Assembly: GCA_963660485.1 (NCBI GenBank)
Contig: CAVKYH010000003.1
Span: 88,706 to 152,705 of the forward strand
DNA length: 64,000 nt
Origin: UBA6398 sp963660485
GTDB taxonomy: Bacteria; Bacteroidota; Bacteroidia; Bacteroidales; Bacteroidaceae
Reading direction: 5' to 3'
The first letter of the stretch is position 1. Each line of letters starts with the position of its first letter. A program made the position numbers and the translations under genes. The notes beneath the pieces were generated by a model, which was not told the origin of the DNA, did no database searches, and saw nothing but the letters and a program-made list of their open reading frames with translations. Below, in pieces: positions 44,053-53,370 of the stretch.

Positions 44053-44156
44053 CCATGCGCAGCATGGTTTTTGGCTTGCGGAATGGGACTTTCGATTAGG
44101 CGTGCGGAGACTTATAAATAAGGCGTGCAAAAAAGCACTCGGTATATTGTTTTTCT

Positions 44157-44198
44157 GATGTCTGACTTCGGGGAAAACAATGTCTGACTTCGTTTTTG
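44157..44198. repeat. Element R9, two 21-nt modules (TGTCTGACT type)
   Basis: Modules at 44157-44177 and 44178-44198 share ATGTCTGACTTCG, the first followed by GGGAAAA and the second by TTTTTG. Lies 105 nt from R8 between the convergent FKBP and lgt genes. Confidence 0.65.
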
Positions 44199-44235
44199 GG
44201 GCAAATATTGCCGTTAAAATCATACGCCATAAAAC

Positions 44236-44273
44236 AAAAAAGAGAAGCCATACCGCCCACGCGATATGGCTTC
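44236..44273 (-). terminator. Terminator of the ychF-lgt transcript
   Basis: Minus strand: GAAGCCATA (44273-44265) with TATGGCTTC (44252-44244), inner CGC/GCG pairing, followed by a T-rich run at 44241-44236. Confidence 0.8.
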
Positions 44274-44320
44274 TTTTTTATACCATGCGGCAAGCAGTCT
44301 GCCAGCCGCGCCTTATGCTT

Positions 44321-45172
44321 TTATTTCTTCTCGCTCAGTCTGCGGCAAAGTTTGCCGCCCGCCAAGCAATACACGCCTATTATTATAAAAGGAATGCTCA
44401 GTATCTGCCCCATATCAAAGAGCATGTTCTGCTCAAAGGTTTCCTGCACGTCCTTCACGTATTCTATCAGGAAACGGAACGTAAACACGGCTGTCAGACA
44501 CCAACCGAAGAAAAATCCCGTGCCTACCTTTCGGGAATAGATGCGATAGAGCACCAATCCTATCAGGAATATCAGGATATAAGCCGTGGACTCGTAAAGC
44601 TGCCCCGGGTGGCGCGCAAACGATTCGCCGTTTGCCGCAAACACAAAGCCCCACGGCATGTCCGTAGCCTTGCCCACAATTTCCGAATTGAAGAGATTTC
44701 CCAAGCGTATGAAGCATGCTGTCAACGGCGCGCATATACCCATGTTATCAAGTATGCGCATAGTGTTTACTCCAGTCTTTTTCACGTAGAGATAAAGCGC
44801 CACAAGCATTCCGAACACCCCTCCGTGAGAGGAAAGCCCCGCATATCCGGTGCAACGCCAACCGCTTTCGGTTTTACCGATAGGCAATATCATCTCCACA
44901 GGGTGGGACAAGAAATATCCGGGCTCGTAAAACAGGCAATGCCCAAGCCTTGCGCCGATAATCACACCGAAGAAAATATAGAAGAAAAGCGGTTCGAATT
45001 TTTCGTCGGGTATATGTTGGCGCTTATACAAGCGCTGCATCACGAAATATCCCAGCAAAAGCCCCGTACACCAACAGAGGGCGTACCAACGAACTTCGTG
45101 GGAGAACAAAGTAAAGGCTATCGGGTCGGGATTCCAATAGACAAATTGCGGAAGAATTGCGGAAAGCATCAT
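44321..45172 (-). CDS. lgt: Prolipoprotein diacylglyceryl transferase
   Basis: 283 aa (start MMLSAILPQF; the second ATG at 45169 is equally possible). Transfers diacylglycerol from phosphatidylglycerol to the lipobox cysteine, the first step of lipoprotein maturation at the inner membrane. About seven membrane helices. Family features: HEVRWYALCWCTGLLLGY (near 26), GVIIGARLGHCLFYEPGYFL (essential arginine, near 74), GLSSHGGVFGMLVAL (near 110) and the Lgt signature RLGNLFNSEIVGKATDMPWGFVF (near 150). Downstream of ychF at 11 bp. Serves the many lipoproteins encoded in this window. Confidence 0.97.
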   Translation of the reverse strand: MMLSAILPQFVYWNPDPIAFTLFSHEVRWYALCWCTGLLLGYFVMQRLYKRQHIPDEKFEPLFFYIFFGVIIGARLGHCLFYEPGYFLSHPVEMILPIGKTESGWRCTGYAGLSSHGGVFGMLVALYLYVKKTGVNTMRILDNMGICAPLTACFIRLGNLFNSEIVGKATDMPWGFVFAANGESFARHPGQLYESTAYILIFLIGLVLYRIYSRKVGTGFFFGWCLTAVFTFRFLIEYVKDVQETFEQNMLFDMGQILSIPFIIIGVYCLAGGKLCRRLSEKK

Positions 45173-45183
45173 TTTCCTGCGCT

Positions 45184-46287
45184 TTACACGTTGAAACGGA
45201 AGTGCATAATGTCGCCGTCCTGCACCTCGTAGTCTTTTCCCTCTATATTCAATTTTCCGGCATCGCGCACAGCCGCTTCGCTGCCGTATTTTATATAGTC
45301 GTCATACTTGATCACCTCGGCGCGGATAAATCCCTTTTCAAAATCAGTGTGAATCACACCCGCACACTGCGGCGCTTTCCACCCCTTGTGGTATGTCCAC
45401 GCTTTCACCTCCATTTCGCCGGCTGTGATAAAGGTTTGCAGGTTCAGAATATGGTATGCCGACTGAATGAGACGGTTGCAGCCCGATTCTTTAAGCCCTG
45501 CCGCTTCGAGAAACTCCTTTCTGTCGTCGGCATTGTCAAGCTCTGCGATATCAGCCTCGGTTCTCGCAGCCACGATAAGCAGTTCGGCGCCTTCGGGAGC
45601 TATTGCCTCGCGCACGGCATCAACAAACTTGTTGCCGCTCACCGCCGAACCTTCGTCTACATTGCACACATAAATCACTGGCTTGGCCGTAAGCAGAAAC
45701 AAATCGTGCGCAGCCTGAATTTCCTCCTTTTTGTCGAACTTCACCGTGCGTGCTGATTTTCCCGCCGAAAGGGCTTCGTGATAAGCTTTCAGCACCCCGT
45801 ATTCGGTCTGTGCCTGCTGGTCGCCGCCCACACGCGCCATTTTTTCCACTTTCTTGAGATGCTGCTCCACAGTCTCGAGATCTTTCAACTGAAGTTCGGT
45901 ATCGATCACTTCCTTGTCCCTTACGGGGTCAACGCTTCCGTCGACGTGCACCACATTTCCGTCGTCGAAACAACGGAGCACGTGGATTATCGCATCGGTC
46001 TGGCGTATGTTTCCGAGAAACTGGTTTCCCAATCCCTCGCCCTTGCTTGCGCCTTTCACGATACCCGCTATATCCACGATTTCCACCGTTGCCGGCACGA
46101 TTCTTCCCGGGTGTACGATTTCGGCAAGGGCGTTGAGCCTGTCGTCGGGCACTGTAATCACGCCCACATTAGGTTCTATCGTGCAAAAGGGGAAGTTTGC
46201 GGCTTGGGCCTTGGCGCTGCTGAGGCAATTAAACAAGGTGGATTTTCCCACATTGGGCAATCCCACTATTCCACACTGTAATCCCAT
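45184..46287 (-). CDS. ychF: Ribosome-associated GTPase-family ATPase YchF (Obg family)
   Basis: 367 aa from the ATG at 46287 (MGLQCGIVGLPNVGKSTLFN); the upstream in-frame ATG at 46326 would put 13 residues ahead of the invariant N-terminus and overlaps the -7 box region. P-loop GLPNVGKS, IVDIAGIVKGASKGEGLGNQFL (G3 region), and VCNVDE, the N-x-x-E variant that gives ATP preference in YchF. A coiled-coil insertion (LKDLETVEQHLKKVEKMARV) and a C-terminal TGS domain (TYHKGWKAPQCAGVIHTDFEKGFIRAEVI) complete the fold. Binds ribosomes and is linked to stress and redox control. Confidence 0.97.
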   Translation of the reverse strand: MGLQCGIVGLPNVGKSTLFNCLSSAKAQAANFPFCTIEPNVGVITVPDDRLNALAEIVHPGRIVPATVEIVDIAGIVKGASKGEGLGNQFLGNIRQTDAIIHVLRCFDDGNVVHVDGSVDPVRDKEVIDTELQLKDLETVEQHLKKVEKMARVGGDQQAQTEYGVLKAYHEALSAGKSARTVKFDKKEEIQAAHDLFLLTAKPVIYVCNVDEGSAVSGNKFVDAVREAIAPEGAELLIVAARTEADIAELDNADDRKEFLEAAGLKESGCNRLIQSAYHILNLQTFITAGEMEVKAWTYHKGWKAPQCAGVIHTDFEKGFIRAEVIKYDDYIKYGSEAAVRDAGKLNIEGKDYEVQDGDIMHFRFNV

Positions 46288-46313
46288 ATTTTTCTCTGTT
46301 TTTGTTGCGATTG

Positions 46314-46321
46314 CAAAGGTA
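46314..46321 (-). promoter_or_regulatory. -7 box of the ychF promoter
   Basis: Minus strand TAccTTTG at 46321-46314, followed by CAATC; predicted start about 20 nt before the ATG at 46287. Confidence 0.5.
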
Positions 46322-46412
46322 GCCAAATTTGCGCAAACTCACGACGTTTTTGCCACAAGCCCTTTGATGGTAAAAGAATCTGAAATATTGACAGCATATG
46401 CGCTTTTCTTAT

Positions 46413-46420
46413 TATTTTTG
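46413..46420 (+). promoter_or_regulatory. -7 box of the DUF4294 gene, close to leaderless
   Basis: TAttTTTG ends 7 nt before the ATG at 46428; a TTG at 46388-46390 lies 22 nt upstream as a possible -33. If correct, the mRNA would start almost at the ATG. Confidence 0.45.
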
Positions 46421-46427
46421 TGTCGCA

Positions 46428-47048
46428 ATGAAATGGTGCAGACTTGTTTTGGTGTTGCTCCTGTTGCATTCCGCGTGCAGCGCAAAGGCTCAGAGCAAAA
46501 AAGAGGGCATAGACAGTGTGCCTCCTCTGCCACTTTATGTGCAGGTGGGCAAGACTTTTTACAACGGCGACAGCATTCCCGACATCGTAACGCCGCCGTG
46601 TCGCGTATACCCGCCCATGACGTTCAAAAACGACAAGGAACGGCAGGCTTACAACCGCCTGGTGGCAAACGTGAAGAAGACTTTGCCGTATGCAAAGCTG
46701 GCTAAGGAAACACTGATAGAGACCTACGACTTTGTGGAAACCTTGCCAACCGAAAAAGAGCGCAAGGCACACATCGCCCTTGTGGAGGACGGGATAAAGG
46801 AACAGTACAAGCCGGTGGTGAAACGCATGAGCCGTTCGCAGGGAAAGCTTCTCATCAAACTCATCTACCGCGAATGCGACCAGTCGTCGTATGCACTGAT
46901 TCAGGCATTCCTCGGCTCGTTCAAGGCTGCCTATTACCAATTTTTCGCAGGGCTTTTCGGCAGCAGCCTAAAGAAAGCCTACGATCCCGAAGGCGATGAC
47001 AAATACACGGAACGCGTGGTGCGACTTGTGGAAAGCGGACAATTGTAA
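46428..47048 (+). CDS. DUF4294 family secreted protein
   Basis: 206 aa from the ATG at 46428 (MKWCRLVLVLLLLHSACSAKAQ), a clear signal peptide; the ORF can be extended 10 residues upstream to 46398 but those codons cover the -7 box. The mature part matches DUF4294 of Bacteroidota: LYVQVGKTFYNGDSIPDIVTPP, VYPPMTFKNDKERQAYNRLVANVKKTLPYA split, KRMSRSQGKLLIKLIYRECDQSSYALIQ and the aromatic AAYYQFFAGLFGSSLKKAYDP. Function unknown; these are periplasmic or envelope proteins conserved in the phylum. Divergent from ychF. Confidence 0.88.
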   Translation: MKWCRLVLVLLLLHSACSAKAQSKKEGIDSVPPLPLYVQVGKTFYNGDSIPDIVTPPCRVYPPMTFKNDKERQAYNRLVANVKKTLPYAKLAKETLIETYDFVETLPTEKERKAHIALVEDGIKEQYKPVVKRMSRSQGKLLIKLIYRECDQSSYALIQAFLGSFKAAYYQFFAGLFGSSLKKAYDPEGDDKYTERVVRLVESGQL

Positions 47049-47198
47049 AGCCAAGCCTTACCTATTAAAGACACCAGCACCTTTTGATTAAAATATCAGC
47101 ATCTCTTTTCAAAGAGAAGGAATCTCCCTACATTTTGGCGGCATCTCTTTAAGGAACTAAGGCTTCATTTTAAAGCAAGAAAGCAGCTCGCAAAAATT

Positions 47199-47282
47199 AC
47201 AAGGCATCTCGCAAAAACTCCGGGCCACCAAATTTAAATTCCGACGCATCTAATTTAAATTAGATGCGTCGGAGTTTTTACG
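47199..47282. repeat. 84-bp element R10, four 21-nt modules
   Basis: Modules at 47199-47219, 47220-47240, 47241-47261 and 47262-47282. Variable parts: ACAAGGCATC, CCGGGCCACC, CCGACGCATC, AGATGCGTCGG. Modules 3 and 4 form the palindrome 47240-47273, followed by GTTTTTACG. Between the convergent DUF4294 and glycosyltransferase genes; 47049-47198 holds nothing else I can support. Confidence 0.88.
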
Positions 47283-47351
47283 GTTTCCGCAACTGGTTTT
47301 TGCAACATCAGATACCATGCGTATGAAACCTTATATAAGGTTGATTGTCAG

Positions 47352-48125
47352 CTATCTTTTCACCACAGCGCGCACCGTAAACCAAAGGTGCATGGCTGTG
47401 GCGCGGACTATTCCGTATCTGCGGGCCATCACCACGAATCGCTCGCGCAACGACTTGCGGTGGTTTTTCACCGTCATGCCGCCGTCGAGATAATCCGCCA
47501 CAACAATTTCTGCGTTCACAAGCCGGAGTTTCATTCTCTCGGCACGTCGCATCACCCTTATACACCAGTCGTAGTCGGCAGAAAAGCGGTAGCGCAAATT
47601 ATAGTTCACCTTGCCCGCAATGGCTGTGCTTGCAAAAAACGCCTGATGGCACACCAGCATGCCATGAAGGAAGCTGCGCGATGTGAGACGCTTGGGCGGC
47701 GCAAGACGGCGGTGGCGAATGAAGTTTCCGTCAAAGTCCACAATGTCGGTATCGCCATAAACCACTCCCGTGTCCTCTTTCACACACGCGGCAACCCTCG
47801 ACAACACATCGGGAGCGTGGAACTTGTCGCCGGCATTGAGAAAGATTATGAAATCGCCCGTTGCCATTTGCAAAGCCTTGTTCATGGCATCGTATATACC
47901 CTTGTCGGGCTCGCTTATGGCGTTCACCTCGTGGCGCGCCTCGCGTGCATTGCGTTCCTGATAATGGAGAAATTCGGCCAATGTGCCGTCGTGGGAATTT
48001 CCGTCCACGATGAGATGCTCCACATAAGGGTAGTCTTGCTCCTCCACACTGTCGAGAGTGCGCTTTATCACCTCGGCAGCATTATAAGTTACGGTTGCCA
48101 CCGTGAATTTAACGGGCTTAGTCAT
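47352..48125 (-). CDS. Family 2 glycosyltransferase
   Basis: 257 aa from the ATG at 48125 (MTKPVKFTVATVTYNAAEVI). GT-A fold: VATVTYNAAEVIKRTLDSVEEQ nucleotide-binding start, HLIVDGNSHDGT (near 40), GIYDAMNKALQMATGDFIIFLNAGD with the DXD-like end (near 75-100), and the acceptor-side FSADYDWCIRVMRRAE (near 185). WcaA/WcaE-like in pattern; adds a sugar to a surface polysaccharide or lipid-linked intermediate in the cytoplasm. No signal or membrane anchor. Overlaps the end of the GT4 gene by 8 bp, implying translational coupling. Confidence 0.93.
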   Translation of the reverse strand: MTKPVKFTVATVTYNAAEVIKRTLDSVEEQDYPYVEHLIVDGNSHDGTLAEFLHYQERNAREARHEVNAISEPDKGIYDAMNKALQMATGDFIIFLNAGDKFHAPDVLSRVAACVKEDTGVVYGDTDIVDFDGNFIRHRRLAPPKRLTSRSFLHGMLVCHQAFFASTAIAGKVNYNLRYRFSADYDWCIRVMRRAERMKLRLVNAEIVVADYLDGGMTVKNHRKSLRERFVVMARRYGIVRATAMHLWFTVRAVVKR

Positions 48126-49386
48126 CTCTACCTCCCGCAATGCTGCTGTATAAATCAATGTATTTTCGCGAAACCGCCGCTTCGGAGAAATCGGCAGCCA
48201 CCTTGGCGCGCGCAGCTTCGGAAAGCATCGCGGCACGGCTGCCCGAAAGCGACCACAAAATGCCCTCGGCAAAATCGCCGGCGTTCTTGTATTCGGCAAT
48301 ATAGCCGTTCTTTTTATGGTCTATCATCTGCGGAATGCCGCCCACGTTGAACGCCACACAGGATACGCCGCACGACATCGATTCCATTATCGTGTTTGGA
48401 AGATTGTCCTGCATGGTTGGAATAAGAAAGAGATTGCACGCATTATATATATCTATCATTTTTTTCTCGTTCGACACATAGCCAAAAGAATACACCTTCA
48501 CCGGCAGCAAACTCTTCAACGCATCGCTCTCCTTGCCCACAGCCACGACGGCAATGTTTGAAGTGATGTCGGGGTGCTCGTCTGCAAGTTTCGAAATGGC
48601 CTGACACAGATAGTCGATGCCCTTGATTTTGTTTGTTACGCGGTAGGCGGCAAAAAGAAGCAGTTTCTTTCCCAACGGCAAAGCCAGGGATTCGCGCGCC
48701 TCAGCCATATTGCGCGGACAATATAGCTTCATGTTTATAGGATTCGGTATGCTGAGCACACGCTTCCCCTCGAGCAACGCACTCGAACGGGCACTCTCGG
48801 CAAGCCAATCGCTGCACGCTACAAATGTAATGTTTGCCGCGCGGTATAACTTGCGCTTTCGTGCAAAAACCCTGCACGACAAATCGCGCGAATAGCCACC
48901 CCGGTAGAGCAACGGGCATTTTCCGCAAGAATTCTTGAAACGGTCGCATTCGCCCGTGTAGTGGCAAATTCCCGTAAACGGCCACATGTCGTGCATTGTC
49001 CATACCACAGGCTTGCCGCAACGCAGGATTTTTGCAATGCCTTTGAGCGAAATGAATCCTTGGTTGACCCAATGAAGATGAATCACGTCGGCCTCCTTGA
49101 ATTCCTTGAGCCCCGTGATATCCACACCGAATCTCGCAGCGTCGGTCTCAAACAGTCTGTGTTTGTGAAAGCCATTAGCTTTCCAGATAGCAAATCTCTC
49201 GCGAAGGAAATTGTATTTTATTAATGCGGCATCATGGGGCGCGGCCACCGTTATCGCATCTGTTTCCTTTTTGCTCACGAGCATTGTGGCCTTCACGCCG
49301 TTGTTTCCCAACGCCTCGCGCAAACGGGCCGCCGCAATTGCCGCCCCGCCTGTACGTTCTGAAGTATTGACTATTAAAACTCTCAT
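48118..49386 (-). CDS. Family 4 glycosyltransferase
   Basis: 422 aa. GT-B fold: N-terminal MRVLIVNTSERTGGAAIAAARLREAL with the glycine-rich acceptor loop, HLHWVNQGFISLKGI and MHDMWPFTGICHYTGECDRF (a stretch seen in WcaC-like colanic-acid-type transferases, with a cysteine cluster FKNSCGKCPLLY), and the donor-site ESMSCGVSCVAFNVGGIPQMI near residue 340. Retaining transferase using a nucleotide sugar. Followed by the GT2 gene with an 8-bp overlap and preceded at 36 bp by the nucleoside kinase gene. No wider polysaccharide locus is visible. Confidence 0.93.
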   Translation of the reverse strand: MRVLIVNTSERTGGAAIAAARLREALGNNGVKATMLVSKKETDAITVAAPHDAALIKYNFLRERFAIWKANGFHKHRLFETDAARFGVDITGLKEFKEADVIHLHWVNQGFISLKGIAKILRCGKPVVWTMHDMWPFTGICHYTGECDRFKNSCGKCPLLYRGGYSRDLSCRVFARKRKLYRAANITFVACSDWLAESARSSALLEGKRVLSIPNPINMKLYCPRNMAEARESLALPLGKKLLLFAAYRVTNKIKGIDYLCQAISKLADEHPDITSNIAVVAVGKESDALKSLLPVKVYSFGYVSNEKKMIDIYNACNLFLIPTMQDNLPNTIMESMSCGVSCVAFNVGGIPQMIDHKKNGYIAEYKNAGDFAEGILWSLSGSRAAMLSEAARAKVAADFSEAAVSRKYIDLYSSIAGGRDD

Positions 49387-49422
49387 TACAAAAGTAGGAA
49401 TTACATGCTGGAATGAAAGAAA

Positions 49423-51078
49423 TCAATAGCTGAATGTGCTGCCGCCGATAAATTCGCGCAGAAGCGAAGTAGGTGGCAATCCATCTTTGGGAATGGAACG
49501 GATATATGAAAGGAACTTGACAAGACGTACCGCCTCGGAATGTTCTTCAAAGCGTTCGTCCACACGCATAAGCAATTGAAGAGCCTGGGGTTTGAGCGTA
49601 GCAAGTTCAAAAAGCAAGGCGGAATTGAACATTGCGTCAGCAGTTTCCTGATAAGGGAAAATCCACTTACGTTCTCCCGCCCTGACGCTCGGCCACCGCT
49701 TAATGGTTTCCTGAGCCGAGTATCCGCGATATTTATAGTCGCGCACGATACGGCGGATAAGGCGGTTGTCGGGAGCGGGAATATAGTTGTGGTCGTCGAG
49801 AAGAATTGAAGTGAGCGCCGAAACGTATACGCGATATTTATTCTCCTCTGCAATTTGTTTTGTAAGCTCCGGATTAAGCGCGTGAATGCCCTCAATCACG
49901 AGAATCTTGTTGTCGTCGATTTTCAGATTCACACCACTTCTTTCGCTTTTGCCCGTGTAGAAATTATAGCGTGGCAACTCCACTTCCTTTCCTGCGATAA
50001 GATCATTAAGATCACGGGACAGCATCGGAATGTCAAGGGCATAAACGCTTTCGAAGTCGTATTCTCCACTCTCGTCCTTGGGAGTCTTGTCGCGGTCAAC
50101 GAAATAATCGTCCATTGAAATCGGGAAAGGTTTTAATCCGCAGGCAGCCAATTGCACCGACAAGCGCTTGCTGAACGTAGTCTTTCCGCTCGAAGACGGC
50201 CCGGATATGAGCACGACTTTTACATTCTTGCGCTCCGCAATTTCTTCTGCGATATTGCTGATCTTTTTCTCCTGCAACGCTTCCGACACGTTTATCATCA
50301 AATTTTCCATACCCTTTGACACCAGTTCGTTGAGGTCTCCAATTGTGTTTAGACCCATTACTGTTTGCCACTTATGGTTTTCGTGGAAAATTTCAAACAT
50401 CTTGTCTTGTTTTACATACGGGCGCAATTTATCGGGATTACTGGGATCGGGCAACCTAAGAAGCACACCGTCGTGATATTTCTCTATGTCGAAAAGCCAT
50501 ATTCTGCCCGTCGACAAAAGAAGAGCGCCATAATAGTAATCCATAGTATCTCCCAACATATAATATGTGGAATACAGATTGCCGCAAGTCTCAATCAGTT
50601 TTGCTTTGCTCTCCATTCCCGCTTCGCGAAAACGTTTTGCAACAGTAGTAGTATGGGCCTTGATGCGACGGAAAGGGATATCGGCGGCAATAAGTTCCTG
50701 CATACGTTTCTTTATCGCCTCGATGTCTTCCACAGACGGCTCGGGAATATTGAGAATACGGCAATAATATCCGTTGGATACGGGCGTGTCTATTCTTATT
50801 GCCGCTTCGGGAAATGTGTCCTTGAATGCCTTGCACAGCACAAAGAACAAAGAGCGCGTGTAAGTGCGCATGCCCGACGGGTAACTTATGTCAAGATATT
50901 TTATGTCGCAATTCGAGAACAACACGTAGTTCATGCTTTCCACCTTGTTGTTTACCTCGGCACAAACAACCGACATGTTCAATCCCAAAGCCTCATAAGC
51001 TTCCAACACGGTGCTTCCTAACGGCATTTCTATCTTCTCGCCGTTGTTGCGACATAGTATTTGTATTGTACGTTCCAT
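49423..51078 (-). CDS. Uridine-kinase-type nucleoside kinase with ThrRS-like N-terminal domains
   Basis: 551 aa. Residues 1-60 resemble a TGS domain (IQILCRNNGEKIEMPLGSTVLEAYEAL). About 60-240 form a threonyl-tRNA-synthetase-like second domain (ISYPSGMRTYTRSLFFVL; FREAGMESKAKLIETCGNLYS). The kinase begins with the P-loop GPSSSGKTTFSKRL (near 292), then ISMDDYFVDRDKTPKDESG (lid/base binding), LPRYNFYTGKSER and ILVIEGIHALNP. This fusion is standard for Bacteroidota and Firmicutes nucleoside kinases of the uridine kinase family; cytoplasmic pyrimidine salvage is the likely role. It starts 8 bp after the HD gene stop. Confidence 0.92.
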   Translation of the reverse strand: MERTIQILCRNNGEKIEMPLGSTVLEAYEALGLNMSVVCAEVNNKVESMNYVLFSNCDIKYLDISYPSGMRTYTRSLFFVLCKAFKDTFPEAAIRIDTPVSNGYYCRILNIPEPSVEDIEAIKKRMQELIAADIPFRRIKAHTTTVAKRFREAGMESKAKLIETCGNLYSTYYMLGDTMDYYYGALLLSTGRIWLFDIEKYHDGVLLRLPDPSNPDKLRPYVKQDKMFEIFHENHKWQTVMGLNTIGDLNELVSKGMENLMINVSEALQEKKISNIAEEIAERKNVKVVLISGPSSSGKTTFSKRLSVQLAACGLKPFPISMDDYFVDRDKTPKDESGEYDFESVYALDIPMLSRDLNDLIAGKEVELPRYNFYTGKSERSGVNLKIDDNKILVIEGIHALNPELTKQIAEENKYRVYVSALTSILLDDHNYIPAPDNRLIRRIVRDYKYRGYSAQETIKRWPSVRAGERKWIFPYQETADAMFNSALLFELATLKPQALQLLMRVDERFEEHSEAVRLVKFLSYIRSIPKDGLPPTSLLREFIGGSTFSY

Positions 51079-51086
51079 GACTTCCT

Positions 51087-53204
51087 TTATTTACTGTTTC
51101 GGAAAGTTCCGAAGATGTTGCTGAAATTTCGTTGTCTTTGATTTTGTTTTCCGTTGTTTACGGAGTTCAATTCCGGATATTGTATTCTTGAATGATATAT
51201 TGTCTTCAGATTTTCTATAAAGACCTTTTTCGTGTCGGCGATATCGGCAAATGTTATGGGGCAATTGCGGAAATAGCCTTCTTTCATCTGGTTGTCGATT
51301 ATACGGTTTACGAGTTCGCTTATCGATTCTTCGGTGTATTCTTTCAGAGAACGCGAAGCAGCTTCCACCGAATCGGCCATCATCAAAATAGCTTGCTCGC
51401 GGGTCGAAGGATTAGGGCCGGGATAAGTGAATACTTCCTCGTCGGGCGTTTCATTCGGGTGCAAATTCAGCCAGGTAATGTAGAAATATTTCGCCTTGCT
51501 GCGCCCGTGATGCGTAGCTATGAATGATTTCACGGCAGAAGGCAGATGAAATTTGTCGGCAAGCTTCATTCCTTCCGACACATGGGATATGATTATTCCC
51601 GCGCTCCGTTCCGGCGAAAGCTGGTCGTGTGGATTTACGCCGCTCTGGTTTTCCGTGAAAAATGCAGGGTTTTTGATTTTTCCTATATCGTGATACAGCG
51701 CGCCTGTCCGCACGAGCAGTGTGTTCGCTCCTATTTTTGCGGCTGCATCAGCGGCAAGGTTTGCCACCTGCATGGAATGATTGAATGTTCCGGCAGCTTC
51801 TTTCGACATTCGGCGCAACAACGGATTGTTGATGTTTGACAATTCGATAAGCGTAACCGACGAAACAAAGCCGAAAACCTTTTCCACCACATAAAGAAGG
51901 GGATATGAGAAAAGCAGAAACACTCCATTCACCACAAGATATATGTACAGTACATTGTCGAGCCCTTTGATTTCCATGCCTTGCGCAAAATCGAACGCAG
52001 CAGCGGTTACAATTGAAACCAAAGTTGCTATCACGGCTGTTTGGAACAGTTGCGAGCGTTGCTGTAAATCGTGAAGGGCGTAAACGGCTGCCACTCCCGA
52101 GGCGAAATTGACTATTATGAATTCAAACGGATCGACAAGAACCACCGCGCTTATAAATATAATTGTTCCCAAAGAGAGAAACGCTGTGTTTGTGTCAGTG
52201 AAAATCCGCATGAAGATGCCCACCATCGCAAAGGGCACGAGAAACGCTATGGCGTGGGAGGACGTGGGGAGCAGCGTAACTGATATCGGGAAAATTGTAA
52301 GCAACGAAAGCATGAATGCAAACGTCCTTATATCGCGGAAATAGTTTTTATGGTATATATTGACGTACACGAAAAATGCGGAGAACGCTATAGCCACCAG
52401 CAGGAACTGTCCGAACATAATCAGAGGTATTCCCTTGGCGGGAAGGTTTCTCACCTGCGATTCCCGCTCCAATGATTTCAGAATGTCATAGGTTTTCGGC
52501 GTAACTATCTCGCCTCTGTCGATAATCTTCTGCCCTCTCTGCACGAGCCCGTAGGTAGGCGATATAGCTTCCATAAGGTCGTGTTTGGCGGCGGTGGAGC
52601 GTTTTTCGTCCAAGTTCAGGTTGGCCTCAATATAATTCACGAGATTGTATTGCACCAACTGCTCATGCGACACAATGTTGGTGTCGCCGTTTATAATATA
52701 TGCGTATGCGGTGCGCGTGGAGAATATTTCCCCGAGTTTCCGGCTCTTGGCCTCGCGCCCGCTCACCACTCTAACGGCTGTGATGTTGCTGTCGTTCATA
52801 GCGCGTAGCTCTTCGCTTCTCACCACGCCCCCGGAATAAATGTCATTGAGCCTTGCCACAATAAGTTTTACCACATTTACCGGCATTCCTTTGAGACTGC
52901 CCGACTGCACATCGTCCACAAACCTCTGTATTTGGGTTTTCTTTACAAGCGCGTCCTCATTATAATAAGGCTGAAAGAGATTTTTCACGCTGTCGCGCTC
53001 AATAGCCAATGCCTCGTCGCTCTTGTAGATCGGGAAATCGTAATCGGCGATAAGTTGTTGGTGAGTCCAAGGTTTGTTGAGCTTGAAATCAAAACCGAAG
53101 CGCTTCTCTCTCGGCATGAGATACGCCACAACCATTACGCATGCAAGTATCAAACCTACTCGCAACACTTTCCCCTTGAACGTTACCTTTTTGGAACCTT
53201 CCAT
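51087..53204 (-). CDS. 7TM-HD membrane phosphodiesterase (PgpH-like)
   Basis: 705 aa. One N-terminal helix (LRVGLILACVMVVAYLM, about 14-31), a large extracytoplasmic 7TMR-HDED-type domain (about 32-270), seven helices (about 275-460, for example QFLLVAIAFSAFFVYVNIY and AFMLSLLTIFPISVTLL), then a cytosolic HD domain (about 475-640) with the metal ligands in HSMQVANLAADAAAKIG, ALYHDIGKIKNPAFF, IISHVSEGMKLAD and ATHHGRSKAKYF, plus MMADSVEAASR. In Firmicutes such proteins hydrolyse the second messenger c-di-AMP; activity here is by homology. First gene of a probable four-gene transcript with the nucleoside kinase and two glycosyltransferases. Confidence 0.94.
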   Translation of the reverse strand: MEGSKKVTFKGKVLRVGLILACVMVVAYLMPREKRFGFDFKLNKPWTHQQLIADYDFPIYKSDEALAIERDSVKNLFQPYYNEDALVKKTQIQRFVDDVQSGSLKGMPVNVVKLIVARLNDIYSGGVVRSEELRAMNDSNITAVRVVSGREAKSRKLGEIFSTRTAYAYIINGDTNIVSHEQLVQYNLVNYIEANLNLDEKRSTAAKHDLMEAISPTYGLVQRGQKIIDRGEIVTPKTYDILKSLERESQVRNLPAKGIPLIMFGQFLLVAIAFSAFFVYVNIYHKNYFRDIRTFAFMLSLLTIFPISVTLLPTSSHAIAFLVPFAMVGIFMRIFTDTNTAFLSLGTIIFISAVVLVDPFEFIIVNFASGVAAVYALHDLQQRSQLFQTAVIATLVSIVTAAAFDFAQGMEIKGLDNVLYIYLVVNGVFLLFSYPLLYVVEKVFGFVSSVTLIELSNINNPLLRRMSKEAAGTFNHSMQVANLAADAAAKIGANTLLVRTGALYHDIGKIKNPAFFTENQSGVNPHDQLSPERSAGIIISHVSEGMKLADKFHLPSAVKSFIATHHGRSKAKYFYITWLNLHPNETPDEEVFTYPGPNPSTREQAILMMADSVEAASRSLKEYTEESISELVNRIIDNQMKEGYFRNCPITFADIADTKKVFIENLKTIYHSRIQYPELNSVNNGKQNQRQRNFSNIFGTFRNSK

Positions 53205-53347
53205 TGTATAGCCAAGTTTTTCTTTTAGGGGGCTAATTTACTAAAAAAACGCGCAACCTGTGGGCTTTTGCATTTCTTTGTGCCTTTTTACGCTGCCCAA
53301 GGCGCATTTTTCACTGACTGCAAAACAGACTTTTATCATAAAATTTA

Positions 53348-53355
53348 TACCTTTG
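53348..53355 (+). promoter_or_regulatory. -7 box upstream of the 709-aa lipoprotein gene
   Basis: TAccTTTG followed by CAATC, 40 nt before the first ATG at 53395. Array R11 starts 15 nt downstream, so it would be transcribed as the 5' leader and the start of the gene. Confidence 0.5.
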
Positions 53356-53370
53356 CAATCATAGAAAATA

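Noticed and set aside
44180..45232. 350-codon plus-strand frame
   Set aside because: Antisense to lgt, whose signature motifs are clear; it starts in array R9.
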